From: an uncultured Muribaculaceae bacterium
GTDB lineage: Bacteria; Bacteroidota; Bacteroidia; Bacteroidales; Muribaculaceae
DNA length: 64,000 nucleotides
NCBI GenBank assembly: GCA_910587075.1
Contig: CAJUKE010000009.1
Location: 9,697 to 73,696 of the forward strand
Direction of reading: 5' to 3'
Below the pieces are notes generated by a model that was not told the origin of the DNA, did no database searches, and was given only the letters and a program-made list of their open reading frames with translations. The position numbers and the translations under genes were made by a program. Positions 42,832 to 51,448 of the stretch are shown here, in pieces (positions within the stretch are counted from its first letter, which is position 1; each line of letters starts with the position of its first letter).

Positions 42832-43767
42832 TCAACAATAATTCCTGAGCACCAAGCTTTTTCGCTTTGAGAGGTCGGCAAGCGTTTCGGCGAAGGCATT
42901 CATAGCGAGAGCCTGGCCGCGGGTGATCGGGGAGCTGTCGTAGGGCGAGGAGTCGTCGCGGAATGAAATAAGGAGCAGCCTACCCTCCGAGCAGAGTTCG
43001 AAAAAACGGCCTGGAGGTTTGTAGCGCTCAGGGAACGGCTCGCGGGTAATCACTATAACCGCCGCTCCTCCTTCGATAGCGCGGTCGCGCACGGCTTTTT
43101 CGGCGCCGCTTATGAACGGCGATACCAAGACTCCGCATTCCCGCACCGCCTCGTCCCATCGCGATTGGTGAATGGATAGCTCGGACTGCGAGAATTTGGA
43201 ACTGATTCTGACCGCCTCGATCACCGGGTGCCTCAGCAGCATGGGATTTCCAAACATTTTGTATTCTTTGCCATCAATCGCCACGACTAAACGCGACTTA
43301 AACAAACCGGGGTTATGGGTTCTTACCAGGTAGCGCCTGGGGTTATCCTTGACGTAGGCGATCAAGGCATCGAGCTGTCCGGCACGGAGTAAGATGCGGT
43401 CGTGATAGCCCTCTTCGAAAACCGGCTCCGTGGCGCCGTTATAATCACGGGAGCAATGGCCAGCGAAATGGCCTATGATTTTGCCGAGATGGTACGGAGT
43501 CCGCTCGGTAATGAACACCACGAAATGCACATGGTCAGGCATTATGACATATCTCTTGACTCTCGCCTGAGGGAACGCGCGGTGTATTGCCCTTATGTTC
43601 CTTTCAACAATCTCCCCTACGGCCGTACGCGCGACAACCGGTGCCGACGGGGAGCCTGAAATAATGGAAAGCGCCGGAATCCCTTTCGCTTTGCCCATTG
43701 TAATCATATAATAACAGCGGGAACGGTAATCGTGAGTGGCGCACCGGCGCTTCATCGAATGAGCCAT
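42832..43767 (-). CDS. REP-associated tyrosine transposase (RAYT) with a DprA-like C-terminal domain
   Basis: A 311-residue protein. Residues ~15-150 are a Y1/IS200-type HUH nuclease: KRYVIMPDHVHFVVFIT gives the His-U-His pair (His79, His81), and AYVKDNPRRY holds the catalytic Tyr138. Residues ~175-270 differ from classic RAYTs: VLVSPFISGAEKAVRDRA, EGGAAVIVI and CSEGRLLLISF resemble the Rossmann-like nucleotide-binding fold of DprA/SLOG proteins. The start at 43767 (MAHSMKRR) is chosen because YRSRCYYMITM should be strand 1; upstream codons run into a flanking repeat. Two 39-bp repeats bracket the gene. It probably mobilises REP-like palindromes, not a full IS. Confidence 0.78.
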   Translation of the reverse strand: MAHSMKRRCATHDYRSRCYYMITMGKAKGIPALSIISGSPSAPVVARTAVGEIVERNIRAIHRAFPQARVKRYVIMPDHVHFVVFITERTPYHLGKIIGHFAGHCSRDYNGATEPVFEEGYHDRILLRAGQLDALIAYVKDNPRRYLVRTHNPGLFKSRLVVAIDGKEYKMFGNPMLLRHPVIEAVRISSKFSQSELSIHQSRWDEAVRECGVLVSPFISGAEKAVRDRAIEGGAAVIVITREPFPERYKPPGRFFELCSEGRLLLISFRDDSSPYDSSPITRGQALAMNAFAETLADLSKRKSLVLRNYC

Positions 43768-43805
43768 ACGGAAGGGAGTGATTATCGGGGAGTTGGAATT
43801 ATTGG

Positions 43806-43844
43806 GATTTCGGGCTTCGCCCTCACACGGAACGACAAGGCGGC
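43806..43844 (+). repeat. REP-like repeat, copy 2 (5' side of the RAYT)
   Basis: Same orientation as 42780-42818, one mismatch (cacacgg for cacaccg). It lies within the leader of the RAYT gene. Confidence 0.85.
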
Positions 43845-44173
43845 TGGCACCGCTAAAACGGGAGGCAAAGAAAAAAGCCTGACAATAGGAGCGGAGAGCC
43901 TGGCGTTCGGTGGGGCGGGCAGAGCCCGCCCGCAAATATAGTGATTAGGAACTGAATAGAAAAGGTACTTGCCTTAAAAAAATAGCAGAGGATGGGAGAA
44001 GGCGCAGGATACGGCGCAGATAAGGGAAGGAGAAGGCGCCGAAAGCGGGAGGAGAGAGGGAGGAGGACCAGGGGGGAGGGAAACAAAAAGAGCGCGCCGG
44101 GGTGGCGCGCTCTTTGGCGGTTATCTGAGGCGGATTACTTCGCTGTCAAATTTGGGATATTTTGGGGCGGGGG
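43845..44173. other. Intergenic stretch with hairpins and a purine-rich tract
   Basis: Contains a perfect 8-bp GC hairpin (43913-43920 with 43924-43931), an exact minus-strand TATATTTG (43940-43933) that may serve the RAYT gene, and an almost all-purine run at about 43985-44086. No credible gene. Confidence 0.5.
44087..44115 (-). terminator. Terminator after the M16 peptidase gene
   Basis: Perfect 12-bp stem aaagagcgcgcc (44087-44098) with ggcgcgctcttt (44104-44115); on the minus strand it is followed by a T-rich tttttgtttccc. Confidence 0.8.
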
Positions 44174-47005
44174 TTACTTGGCGGGGGATTCCTCGGCTTC
44201 GAGGAGGATCACACGGTAGTTGCCCTGGCCGTTGAGCTTCTTCATGAAGTTCTGGATGTCGTCGACGGTGAAGGAGGCGTACATCTCTTCGGCACCGTTG
44301 AAGGTGTCAACGCCGTTGAGGGCTTCGCCGGCCATGCCGTTGAGCCATGCCTGGTTCTTCTCGCGCTGCTCCTTGACGTTCTTGATCATGAACTCGGTGA
44401 CCTTGGCGAGCTCTTCGGGCTTGACGGTGGTCTCCATCTCCTTGAAGGCTTTGGCAACGTAGTCGAGCACTTCCTTCTGGAGCTCGGGCTTCATCGGGAA
44501 CTGGGAGAGCATGGTGGTGTTGAACTTGTCGGCAACGCGCTCCATCTGGCCGTAAGCGCCGATCGAGTAAACGGCACCCATCTCCTCGCGCACCTTTTCG
44601 AGGAGGCGCTGGCTGAGGATCTGGCCGGCGATCGAGGCGGCGGCGCGGTCCTTCATGGTGTAGGGGATGTTGGCGGGCTCGATGATGAGGGCGTAGGTCT
44701 GCGGGGTCTGCATCGGGGTCTTAGCCACGGTCAGCTTCTCGCTGACGTTCATTTCGAGCGAGGGGAGGAATTCGGGCTTGGTGACGGCGGCCTTGGTATC
44801 GGCGGGGAGAGTGGCGATATACTGCTCGACGAGCGGACGGAAGGTGTCGAGGTTGATGCTGCCGACGAAGAAGAAGATGTAGTCGGCGGCGTTGGCGGTC
44901 ATCTTCTTGAACACGTCGAGAGTCTGGTCGAGCTTGGCGTTCTGGATCGCCTCAGTCGAGAGGGCCTGCTTGCGGGGGTTGGAATAGAGAGCCTTGGCAA
45001 CCTCCTTGCCGAACACATACTGGGGCTCGGTCTCCTGGTTGTGGAGGAAGCCGGCGATGGAGTTCTGCGAAGCGGCGAACTCGTCGGGGGAGATGGTGTA
45101 GTTGGTGAAGCCCATATAAATAAGCTCCATCATCACGGGAAGGTCCTTGGGAGTGGTTGTACCGGCCACGTCGCGCATATAGTCGTCGAAGCTGAAGCTT
45201 ACGGAGCACTGCTTGCCCTGGAGGTACTTCTGGAGGTCCTTATAGGAGTATTCGCCGAGGCCGTGCTGCTGCTGGGCGTAGGGGAGGAACATCAGCGAAG
45301 CGGCGTATTCGTCGGGGAACACCGAAGTGCCGCCGAGCGCCTGTGCGTCGAAGAGGATTTCGTCGGCCTTGAACTCGGTGGGCTTGACTACCACCTTGGC
45401 GCCGTTGGAGAGCACCCATTCGATGGCGCCCCACTTGTCGAGCTTCTTCTCGCTGACAATCTTGCCGGGAGCGGGGAGCTGCGGAATCAGGGGTTCGGCC
45501 TTCACGTCGTCGACGAAGGGAGCGATCTCCTCGGCGTCAACGCCCTTCATAACGTTGGCGAGCTCATCCTTGGTGGGAACGGCAAGGCCCTCCTTCTCAG
45601 GCATCATCACGGAAACCACGCGGTTGTTGTCGCCCACGAGCTGCTTGACAGCCTCGTTGATAGCCTCCACGGGGACCTGGTTGGCGAGCATCTGCATCAT
45701 GGGGTACTGCTTCTCGATGTCCATCATCGGGGTACCGTCGATGAAGTTGCGCACATAGGAGTTGACGTAAGCCTCGTTCTCGGTCTTGGCGCGGTTGTTG
45801 TACTCCTTTTCGAGCTGCGAGAGGTACTCGCTGCGGGCGCGGTCATACTCCGAGAAGGTGAATCCGCCGCGGATGGCGCGGAGTAGTTCGCGGTAAATCG
45901 AGGCGAGGGTATCGTCGACCTTGCCGTCCTTCGCGATACCTACAACGGTAAGCGCGTCCTTGGTGCTGGCGATGAAGTAGTTGCCATAGTAGGAGCCGGC
46001 GGCGGCGAAGGGGGAGTCGGGGGTGGAGCCGATTTCGTCGAGGCGGGCGTTAAGCATCGAGGTCGCGATGTCGGTGACGTACTTCTGAGCGAGATAGGCG
46101 ATGGTGTTGCGCATCGGGAAGGGGATCACATCGTTCTTGAAGTAGATCTGCACGCGGGTGTTGGGCATCTCGGGGTCGGCGCCAACAACGTAGATAGTAC
46201 CTTCAGTGTCGGGCACGGGCTCGTAGTCGCGGTCCTCGGCATCCTCGGGCATCTCGATAGGTGAGAAAATATCCTTGATTTTCTTCTCGATGGCGTCAAC
46301 GTCGATGTCGCCGACAACCACCACACCCTGCTGGTCGGGGCGGTACCAAGCCTCATAGTAGTCGCGGAGAGCCTGGTAGGGGAAGTTGTCGACAACCTCC
46401 ATGGTGCCGATCGGCAGGCGGTAGCCGTACTTCGAGCCGGGATACATATCGGGGAGGAGCTTCTCCATAAGACGCTGCTGGCCCACGTTGCGCATGCGCC
46501 ATTCCTCATGGATCACGCCGCGCTCCTTGTCAATTTCCTCGGGGAGGAGGAGCAGACCGTCGGCCCAGTCGTGGAGGATGAGCAGACAGGAGTCCTGCAC
46601 GGCCTCGTTGGTAACGGGCACGTTGGATATGTTGTAGACAGTCTCGTCAATCGAGGTGTAGGCGTTGAGGTTCATGCCGAACTTCACGCCCTTGGTCTCA
46701 AGCCATTTAACGACCTCGTTGCCTTCGAAATTCTTGGTACCGTTGAAGCACATATGCTCCAGGAAGTGCGCCAGGCCGCGCTGCTCGTCCTCTTCGAGAA
46801 TCGAGCCGACCTTCTGCGCGATGTAGAAATCGGCCTGCCCCTTGGGGGTCTCGTTGTGGCGGATGTAATAGGTCAGTCCGTTGGGGAGCGTCCCGTAGCG
46901 AACGGCGGGGTCCTTGGGGAGCTGCTCCATCTGGGCCGAAGCGCTGAAAGCGAGCGACACGCACCCGGACATCAGCATCAACGCCTTGATAAGAAACTTT
47001 TTCAT
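44174..47005 (-). CDS. M16 (pitrilysin) zinc metallopeptidase
   Basis: Large exported peptidase, 943 residues, made of two tandem M16 halves. MKKFLIKALMLMSGCVSLAFSA is a signal peptide. The N-terminal half is active: GLAHFLEHMCFNGTKNFEG has the inverted HxxEH zinc motif, with the third ligand in the KERGVIHEEWRMRN region. The C-terminal half lacks it. Similar Bacteroidales proteins process peptides in the periplasm. Alone, with a -7 box TACCTTTG at 47083-47076 upstream and a strong terminator after it. Confidence 0.93.
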   Translation of the reverse strand: MKKFLIKALMLMSGCVSLAFSASAQMEQLPKDPAVRYGTLPNGLTYYIRHNETPKGQADFYIAQKVGSILEEDEQRGLAHFLEHMCFNGTKNFEGNEVVKWLETKGVKFGMNLNAYTSIDETVYNISNVPVTNEAVQDSCLLILHDWADGLLLLPEEIDKERGVIHEEWRMRNVGQQRLMEKLLPDMYPGSKYGYRLPIGTMEVVDNFPYQALRDYYEAWYRPDQQGVVVVGDIDVDAIEKKIKDIFSPIEMPEDAEDRDYEPVPDTEGTIYVVGADPEMPNTRVQIYFKNDVIPFPMRNTIAYLAQKYVTDIATSMLNARLDEIGSTPDSPFAAAGSYYGNYFIASTKDALTVVGIAKDGKVDDTLASIYRELLRAIRGGFTFSEYDRARSEYLSQLEKEYNNRAKTENEAYVNSYVRNFIDGTPMMDIEKQYPMMQMLANQVPVEAINEAVKQLVGDNNRVVSVMMPEKEGLAVPTKDELANVMKGVDAEEIAPFVDDVKAEPLIPQLPAPGKIVSEKKLDKWGAIEWVLSNGAKVVVKPTEFKADEILFDAQALGGTSVFPDEYAASLMFLPYAQQQHGLGEYSYKDLQKYLQGKQCSVSFSFDDYMRDVAGTTTPKDLPVMMELIYMGFTNYTISPDEFAASQNSIAGFLHNQETEPQYVFGKEVAKALYSNPRKQALSTEAIQNAKLDQTLDVFKKMTANAADYIFFFVGSINLDTFRPLVEQYIATLPADTKAAVTKPEFLPSLEMNVSEKLTVAKTPMQTPQTYALIIEPANIPYTMKDRAAASIAGQILSQRLLEKVREEMGAVYSIGAYGQMERVADKFNTTMLSQFPMKPELQKEVLDYVAKAFKEMETTVKPEELAKVTEFMIKNVKEQREKNQAWLNGMAGEALNGVDTFNGAEEMYASFTVDDIQNFMKKLNGQGNYRVILLEAEESPAK

Positions 47006-47075
47006 CGAAATAAAATTATATGATGATTAATGAATTGGCTTATATGTGGTAAAACCTCTATTTACGCTTAGATGG

Positions 47076-47083
47076 CAAAGGTA
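47076..47083 (-). promoter_or_regulatory. -7 box of the M16 peptidase gene
   Basis: Exact TACCTTTG on the minus strand, 70 bases before the ATG. No well-spaced upstream TTG was seen. Confidence 0.45.
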
Positions 47084-47121
47084 GGAAAAAAGTTGCAACG
47101 CGATGAAAAAAAATTCAACAA

Positions 47122-48507
47122 TCAGCGGCCGGCCAACAGATAGCGGCACGCTTCCTCAACCTTTCCGGCCTCGAAAACCTCGATGGAGAGCCCTTTGACA
47201 TCGACCCCTTTGAGGGAGCCGCGGGGCACCACTATGGTGTTCATACCGAGCTTTTCGGCCTCCCTGACGCGCTGCTCCATGCGGGCCGCGGGCCTCAGCT
47301 CGCCGCTGAGCCCCACCTCGCCGCTAAGGCACACGCGGGGCGGGAGAGCCACGTCGATGTTGCTCGACAGGATGGCGGCGGTAACCGCCAGGTCGAGCGC
47401 CGGGTCGGACACTTTCAGCCCCCCGGCGATGTTGAGGAACACGTCCTTCTGCGCCAGGCGGAACCCGGCGCGCTTCTCAAGCACCGCCAGCAGCATATTC
47501 ATGCGCTTGGAGTCGAACCCGGTGACGGATCGCTGCGGCGTGCCGTAGGCGGCGGTGCTCACCAACGCCTGGGCCTCGATGAGGAAGGGGCGTATACCCT
47601 CGATCGTCACCCCCACGGCGCACCCCGAGAGTATCTCGCCGTCGGGCTGCGAAAGGAGGAGCTCCGAGGGGTTGGTGACCTCGCGCAACCCACGGCGGCA
47701 CATCTCGTAGATGCCCAACTCGGAGGTATTGCCGAAGCGGTTTTTCGACGCGCGGAGTATGCGGTACATATACTGGCTGTCACCCTCGAACTGAAGAACG
47801 GCGTCGACAATGTGTTCGAGCACCTTCGGACCGGCCAGCGAACCCTCCTTGGTGATATGCCCGATGAGGAGCACCGGCACGCCGCTCTCCTTCGCGAAGC
47901 GGAGCAACCGGGCGGCGCACTCGCGCACCTGCCCGACACTCCCCGCCGAAGACTCCAGGGCGTCAGAGGCGATGGTCTGCACCGAATCGACCACCAGCAG
48001 CTCGGGCTTCACCTGGGCGATATGCTCGAAAATGTTTTCAAGCGAGGTCTCGGTGACGATATAGCAGTTGTCGCTCATGCGGCCAATGCGGTCGGCGCGC
48101 ATCTTGATTTGCGCCGCGCTCTCCTCGCCCGACACATATAGGATGCGCCGGCTCTTGATCGACAGTATGTTCTGAAGCACGAGTGTCGACTTGCCGATGC
48201 CCGGCTCGCCGCCGATGAGCACCATCGACCCGGGCACCAGGCCCCCTCCGAGCACCCGGTTGAGCTCCTCGGAGGGCATATGGATCCGCGGCTCGTCGGC
48301 GGTGACGATTTCCGACACCTTCTTAGCCACGCTCTTGGGCGACTGGAGCCTCTGCGAGAGCTTTCCGGCCCCTTTGGAGGAGGGAGCGACCTTCTCCTCG
48401 ACCATTGTGTTCCACGCGCCGCACGCCGGGCAGCGCCCCTCCCATTTCGGGGAGCCGGCCCCGCACTCGGTGCAGAACCACATTGTTTTCTCTTTCGTCT
48501 TGGCCAT
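47122..48507 (-). CDS. radA: DNA repair protein RadA
   Basis: RecA-like ATPase that aids branch migration; 461 residues from MAKTKEKTMWFC. Zinc finger CTECGAGSPKWEGRCPACGAW, Walker A LIGGEPGIGKSTLVL, the RadA signature ASKNRFGNTSELG, and a Lon-like C-terminal domain with the DLAVTAAILSSNID block. A SpoU methyltransferase precedes it by only four bases, so they are cotranscribed. Confidence 0.95.
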   Translation of the reverse strand: MAKTKEKTMWFCTECGAGSPKWEGRCPACGAWNTMVEEKVAPSSKGAGKLSQRLQSPKSVAKKVSEIVTADEPRIHMPSEELNRVLGGGLVPGSMVLIGGEPGIGKSTLVLQNILSIKSRRILYVSGEESAAQIKMRADRIGRMSDNCYIVTETSLENIFEHIAQVKPELLVVDSVQTIASDALESSAGSVGQVRECAARLLRFAKESGVPVLLIGHITKEGSLAGPKVLEHIVDAVLQFEGDSQYMYRILRASKNRFGNTSELGIYEMCRRGLREVTNPSELLLSQPDGEILSGCAVGVTIEGIRPFLIEAQALVSTAAYGTPQRSVTGFDSKRMNMLLAVLEKRAGFRLAQKDVFLNIAGGLKVSDPALDLAVTAAILSSNIDVALPPRVCLSGEVGLSGELRPAARMEQRVREAEKLGMNTIVVPRGSLKGVDVKGLSIEVFEAGKVEEACRYLLAGR

Positions 48508-48511
48508 AGTT

Positions 48512-49282
48512 TTATAAGATTCGGCGGCGGAATTCGGCGGCTGTGATGGCGGCGGCTGTGGCCACGTTGAGCGACTCCACGGCCTCACCGTCGGGAGGGA
48601 ACGACGGAATCTTCAACCGGTGGTCGCAGAGGGCGCCGACTTCGGCCGACACCCCGTTGCCCTCGTTGCCGAATACTATAATGCCCCCCGGGGTGAGCTC
48701 CGAGCGGTAAAGGTCGGCCCCGTCGAGGAAAGTACCATAAATCGGCAACCCCGCGGCCGACGCCTCGGCGAGGAAGCGGGGGAGGTCGAGGTAGCGGGTC
48801 TCAACCCCGGCGAGCCCCCCCATCGTGGCCTGCACTACCTTGGGGTTGTAGAGGTCGACGGTGGTCTCGGAGGCGAAAATACGGCGTATGCCGAACCACG
48901 ACGCCACCCTCACGATCGTGCCGAGGTTGCCCGGGTCCTGCACCGTGTCGAGCGCCAGGCACAGCTCCCCGTCGGCGGGGAGCGCGAGCGGCGGCAGCTC
49001 GGGAATGTCATACACGGCGAGCACCCCCTGGGGCGTTTGCAGCGACGACATGGCTCGCATCTCCTCGGCCGAAGCCGTCAGAGGCTCGGGCGAGCCCGCG
49101 GGGAGCGACGCGCCGTTTTCATCGAGCCATTTCGGGGTAGCCACCAGGCATCGGGGGGCGAACTTGGGGAGCGTCTCGAACACACAGCGGGTGCCTTCGG
49201 CCACGAAAGCCGCGGCCTCGCGGCGGTGGCGTGCCGACTTCAGCGAGCCGATCCATTTTCGTTGCGCAGCGGTAATCTTCAT
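48512..49282 (-). CDS. SpoU/TrmH-family RNA 2'-O-methyltransferase
   Basis: A 256-residue SPOUT enzyme. LALDTVQDPGNLGTIVRVASWFGI is motif 1, IIVFGNEGNGVSAEV motif 2, and AVESLNVATAAAITAAEFRR motif 3. Some members methylate 23S rRNA (RlmB) or tRNA; which applies here cannot be told. radA begins just four bases downstream. Confidence 0.9.
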   Translation of the reverse strand: MKITAAQRKWIGSLKSARHRREAAAFVAEGTRCVFETLPKFAPRCLVATPKWLDENGASLPAGSPEPLTASAEEMRAMSSLQTPQGVLAVYDIPELPPLALPADGELCLALDTVQDPGNLGTIVRVASWFGIRRIFASETTVDLYNPKVVQATMGGLAGVETRYLDLPRFLAEASAAGLPIYGTFLDGADLYRSELTPGGIIVFGNEGNGVSAEVGALCDHRLKIPSFPPDGEAVESLNVATAAAITAAEFRRRIL

Positions 49283-49357
49283 TCTACAAAATTACGCAAA
49301 ATCGGTCAAAAGAGGAAAAAGTGGCACCCAAATCGCGCAACTACGCGAAAGATTTCG

Positions 49358-49365
49358 TAAATTTG
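49358..49365 (+). promoter_or_regulatory. -7 box of rnpB
   Basis: Exact TAAATTTG, about 12 bases before the first paired base of the RNA. A recognisable upstream TTG was not seen. Confidence 0.65.
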
Positions 49366-49376
49366 CCTCAGAAAAA

Positions 49377-49790
49377 CGAGGCAGCCGGACGTCCCGTCGC
49401 GGATTCCCGCCGCTCAGCGGCGGCGAAGATGAGGAAAGTCCGGGCAGCGCAGGGCATCGTCCTTTTTAACGGAAAGCCGCGGGTGACCGCGGAGCAAGCG
49501 TGACAGAAAACAACCGCCCCCGGGGCCCCGCCCCGGAGGCAAGGGTGAAAAGGCGGGGTAAGAGCCCACCGGGTCCCGCCGCGAGACGGGACGCCGCACG
49601 TCTGACGAGCTGCAAGGCCAAGTATACCGGCATTCAAGGATTGCCCGTCCACTGCCGGGGGGTAGGCTGCTTTAGCGCGCCTGGCAACAGGCCGCATAGA
49701 TAAATGACGGGACGGGCGTCCAGGGTCGCCCCCTACGGGGGAGCCGAAACCGGGAGCCCGACATAACCCGGCTTACAGCCCGGCTGCCTC
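49377..49790 (+). ncRNA. rnpB: RNase P RNA (M1 RNA)
   Basis: About 410-base catalytic RNA that trims the 5' leader of tRNA precursors. Hallmarks: the 5' and 3' ends pair (gaggcagccgg with cccggctgcctc), gaggaaagtccgggc at 49431-49445 is the conserved P4/CR-I segment, gtgaaaaggcgggg and taagagcccaccgg follow in order, ataaatgacgg appears near 49700, and gacataacccggcttac at about 49770-49786 is the CR-V-like segment. A T-run (tttttttc) follows, acting as terminator. It lies between the SpoU gene (divergent) and the GIN-domain gene. Confidence 0.92.
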
Positions 49791-49798
49791 TTTTTTTC
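49791..49798 (+). terminator. T-run ending rnpB
   Basis: The terminal P1 stem of the RNA is followed at once by a run of seven to eight T, typical of intrinsic termination. Confidence 0.7.
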
Positions 49799-49882
49799 AT
49801 TTTTCCAGAAATATTTTCGCCTGCCTGTGCAACATTTCGCCGCCGGACGCGTCTAACAATTATAACCACAAAAACACCGACG

Positions 49883-50584
49883 ATGAAAAAGCTAATAGCA
49901 CTCACACTGGCCGCCGCGGCCATAATCCCCTCCATCTCTGCCAAAACCATCACCGAGTCGCGCTCGATAAAGGCTTTCGACAAGCTCGAAGTGTCATCGG
50001 CGGTAAACGTGAAATATGTGCAGGGCACACCCGTGGGCCTCAAAATCACCGGCTCCGAGGAGGATGTGGCCAAAACCAAAATCAAGCAGACAGGCGGCAA
50101 GCTGAAAATATGGCGCTCCGACAACCGCCGGATGAATTTCGGACGCAGCCGCTCGGTAAGCGTCGTGGTCACCACCCCCGTAATAAACGAGATAGAACTC
50201 GACGGAGCCTGCTCCTTCACCGCCAGCCGCCTCGGCACCAACGGGAAGGTAGATATGGAAATCGACGGAGCGTCCAACGTCGACATAACCGACCTCAAGG
50301 CGGCCGACGTGAAAATCGAATGCTCCGGCTCCTCGAACATAAAGATAGCGCGCTCCAGCACCCGCAGAATCGACCTGGAGGTTTCCGGCGCGTCGAACGT
50401 GACCATTGCCGGATCTACCGGCTACCTCGACCTCGAATGCAGCGGCGCGTCGAAGGCATCGCTCGGCAACCTCTCGGCAAAATCGGGCGAGGTGGAGACT
50501 TCGGGGGCCTCCCGCGCGACAACCCACATCACAAATCTGCGCAAAGCCGACAACAGCGGGGCCTCGACCCACAAAAACCGCTGA
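49883..50584 (+). CDS. GIN-domain (DUF2807) secreted protein
   Basis: A 233-residue exported protein. Signal peptide MKKLIALTLAAAAIIPSISA, then a right-handed beta-helix-like GIN domain: repeated turns such as FDKLEVSSAVNVKYVQG, EIDGASNVDITDL, ECSGSSNIKIARS and EVSGASNVTIAGS. The domain is common in Bacteroidetes and often found near heads of anti-sigma or periplasmic adhesion-like proteins; role unknown. Confidence 0.85.
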   Translation: MKKLIALTLAAAAIIPSISAKTITESRSIKAFDKLEVSSAVNVKYVQGTPVGLKITGSEEDVAKTKIKQTGGKLKIWRSDNRRMNFGRSRSVSVVVTTPVINEIELDGACSFTASRLGTNGKVDMEIDGASNVDITDLKAADVKIECSGSSNIKIARSSTRRIDLEVSGASNVTIAGSTGYLDLECSGASKASLGNLSAKSGEVETSGASRATTHITNLRKADNSGASTHKNR

Positions 50585-50670
50585 CGCGCAAACTGTACGG
50601 CGACATACAACGGGAGCCGCGGAAACTGATTCCGCGGCTCCCGCCGTTTATTACGCATCCGGGCCGTTGG

Positions 50671-51156
50671 TTACTTCTGAAGCTGGGCCACGCGGGTTAT
50701 GGTATAGTTGAGCTCGGGATTAACCGACTTCGAAAGGTCGGCGCTCACGAGCGTGAGGGTCGAATCGGTCTCGGCGATAAAATACATTGACTGGCCCGGG
50801 GTGGCTCCGGCCTCAACTTCGGGAACCATCACGAGGTAACGGGCCGACGGGTCGGTAGGCGTGCCGGTCTTGACATCGAAATCGCCTTCGGTAAGGAAGC
50901 TGCTGACGGCTGAATCACCCTTGATATAAGTCTCGGTCAGCTTGTAATCGCCCTTGTCGGGGTTGTCATCGTCATAATCGAGCGTAAGGCTGTACCGAAC
51001 GCCGTCAGCGTCAGCGGCGGGGAGCACTCCTTCGTAGTAAACATACTCATCGGCTGTCGGGGTGGCAGTGTCTGTGGCAGCGGCGGTGTCGCTCTTCTTC
51101 GTACCGCAGGCTGTAAGCGCGAGAGCGGCGAGAGCGAAATACATAGTCTTTTTCAT
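50671..51156 (-). CDS. NlpE-like lipoprotein
   Basis: A 161-residue lipoprotein; ALAALALTACGTKKS holds the lipobox. YYEGVLPAADADGVRYSLTL and SFLTEGDFDVKTG follow the NlpE N-terminal pattern (YxGxLPxxDxxG, then a G.W/GxF block), except that the two Cys of the E. coli CxxC-type metal site (PCADC) are replaced by Ala-Ala-Asp-Ala. So copper binding is unlikely; it may still monitor envelope stress. Isolated. Confidence 0.72.
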   Translation of the reverse strand: MKKTMYFALAALALTACGTKKSDTAAATDTATPTADEYVYYEGVLPAADADGVRYSLTLDYDDDNPDKGDYKLTETYIKGDSAVSSFLTEGDFDVKTGTPTDPSARYLVMVPEVEAGATPGQSMYFIAETDSTLTLVSADLSKSVNPELNYTITRVAQLQK

Positions 51157-51448
51157 AACGTTAAGTTTTTCGTTGTCTACCTAATAGAACCACCGCGGCA
51201 TACCAAAGGTTCACGCGCCCGTCGCGGCCAGCCTCCAGGCCAACCTGTTCAGCGCCACGCAAGTTCCCCTCGACAACCCCTCCGCCTGCGCGGAGGGGGA
51301 GTGAAAAGTGAAGAGGTGAAAGGTGAAGGAGAAAGAGGGCTGGGAAAGGGGTGGAAAGAAGGGAAAAGAAAGCCGCCCGGGGCGCTTTGGGGAGGGAGCG
51401 CCCCGAACGGCTTTTGTATCAAGTGCGGGCGGCTTGCCGCCCGGGGGA
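51157..51448. other. Intergenic stretch with purine-rich tract and hairpin
   Basis: About 290 bases. Position 51290-51372 is almost all G/A on the plus strand. A strong hairpin at 51369-51414 ends korB. No gene recognised. Confidence 0.5.
51369..51414 (-). terminator. Terminator after korB
   Basis: Stem aaagccg with cggcttt around an inner cggggcgct/agcgccccg pair; on the minus strand followed by ttcttttccctt. Confidence 0.75.

Noticed and set aside
44162..45886. 574-residue plus-strand frame opposite the M16 peptidase
   Set aside because: Antisense to the C-terminal half of M16; no start context or motif.
49368..49703. Several 60-110-residue open frames on both strands
   Set aside because: They lie in the RNase P RNA gene, whose conserved elements explain the sequence.
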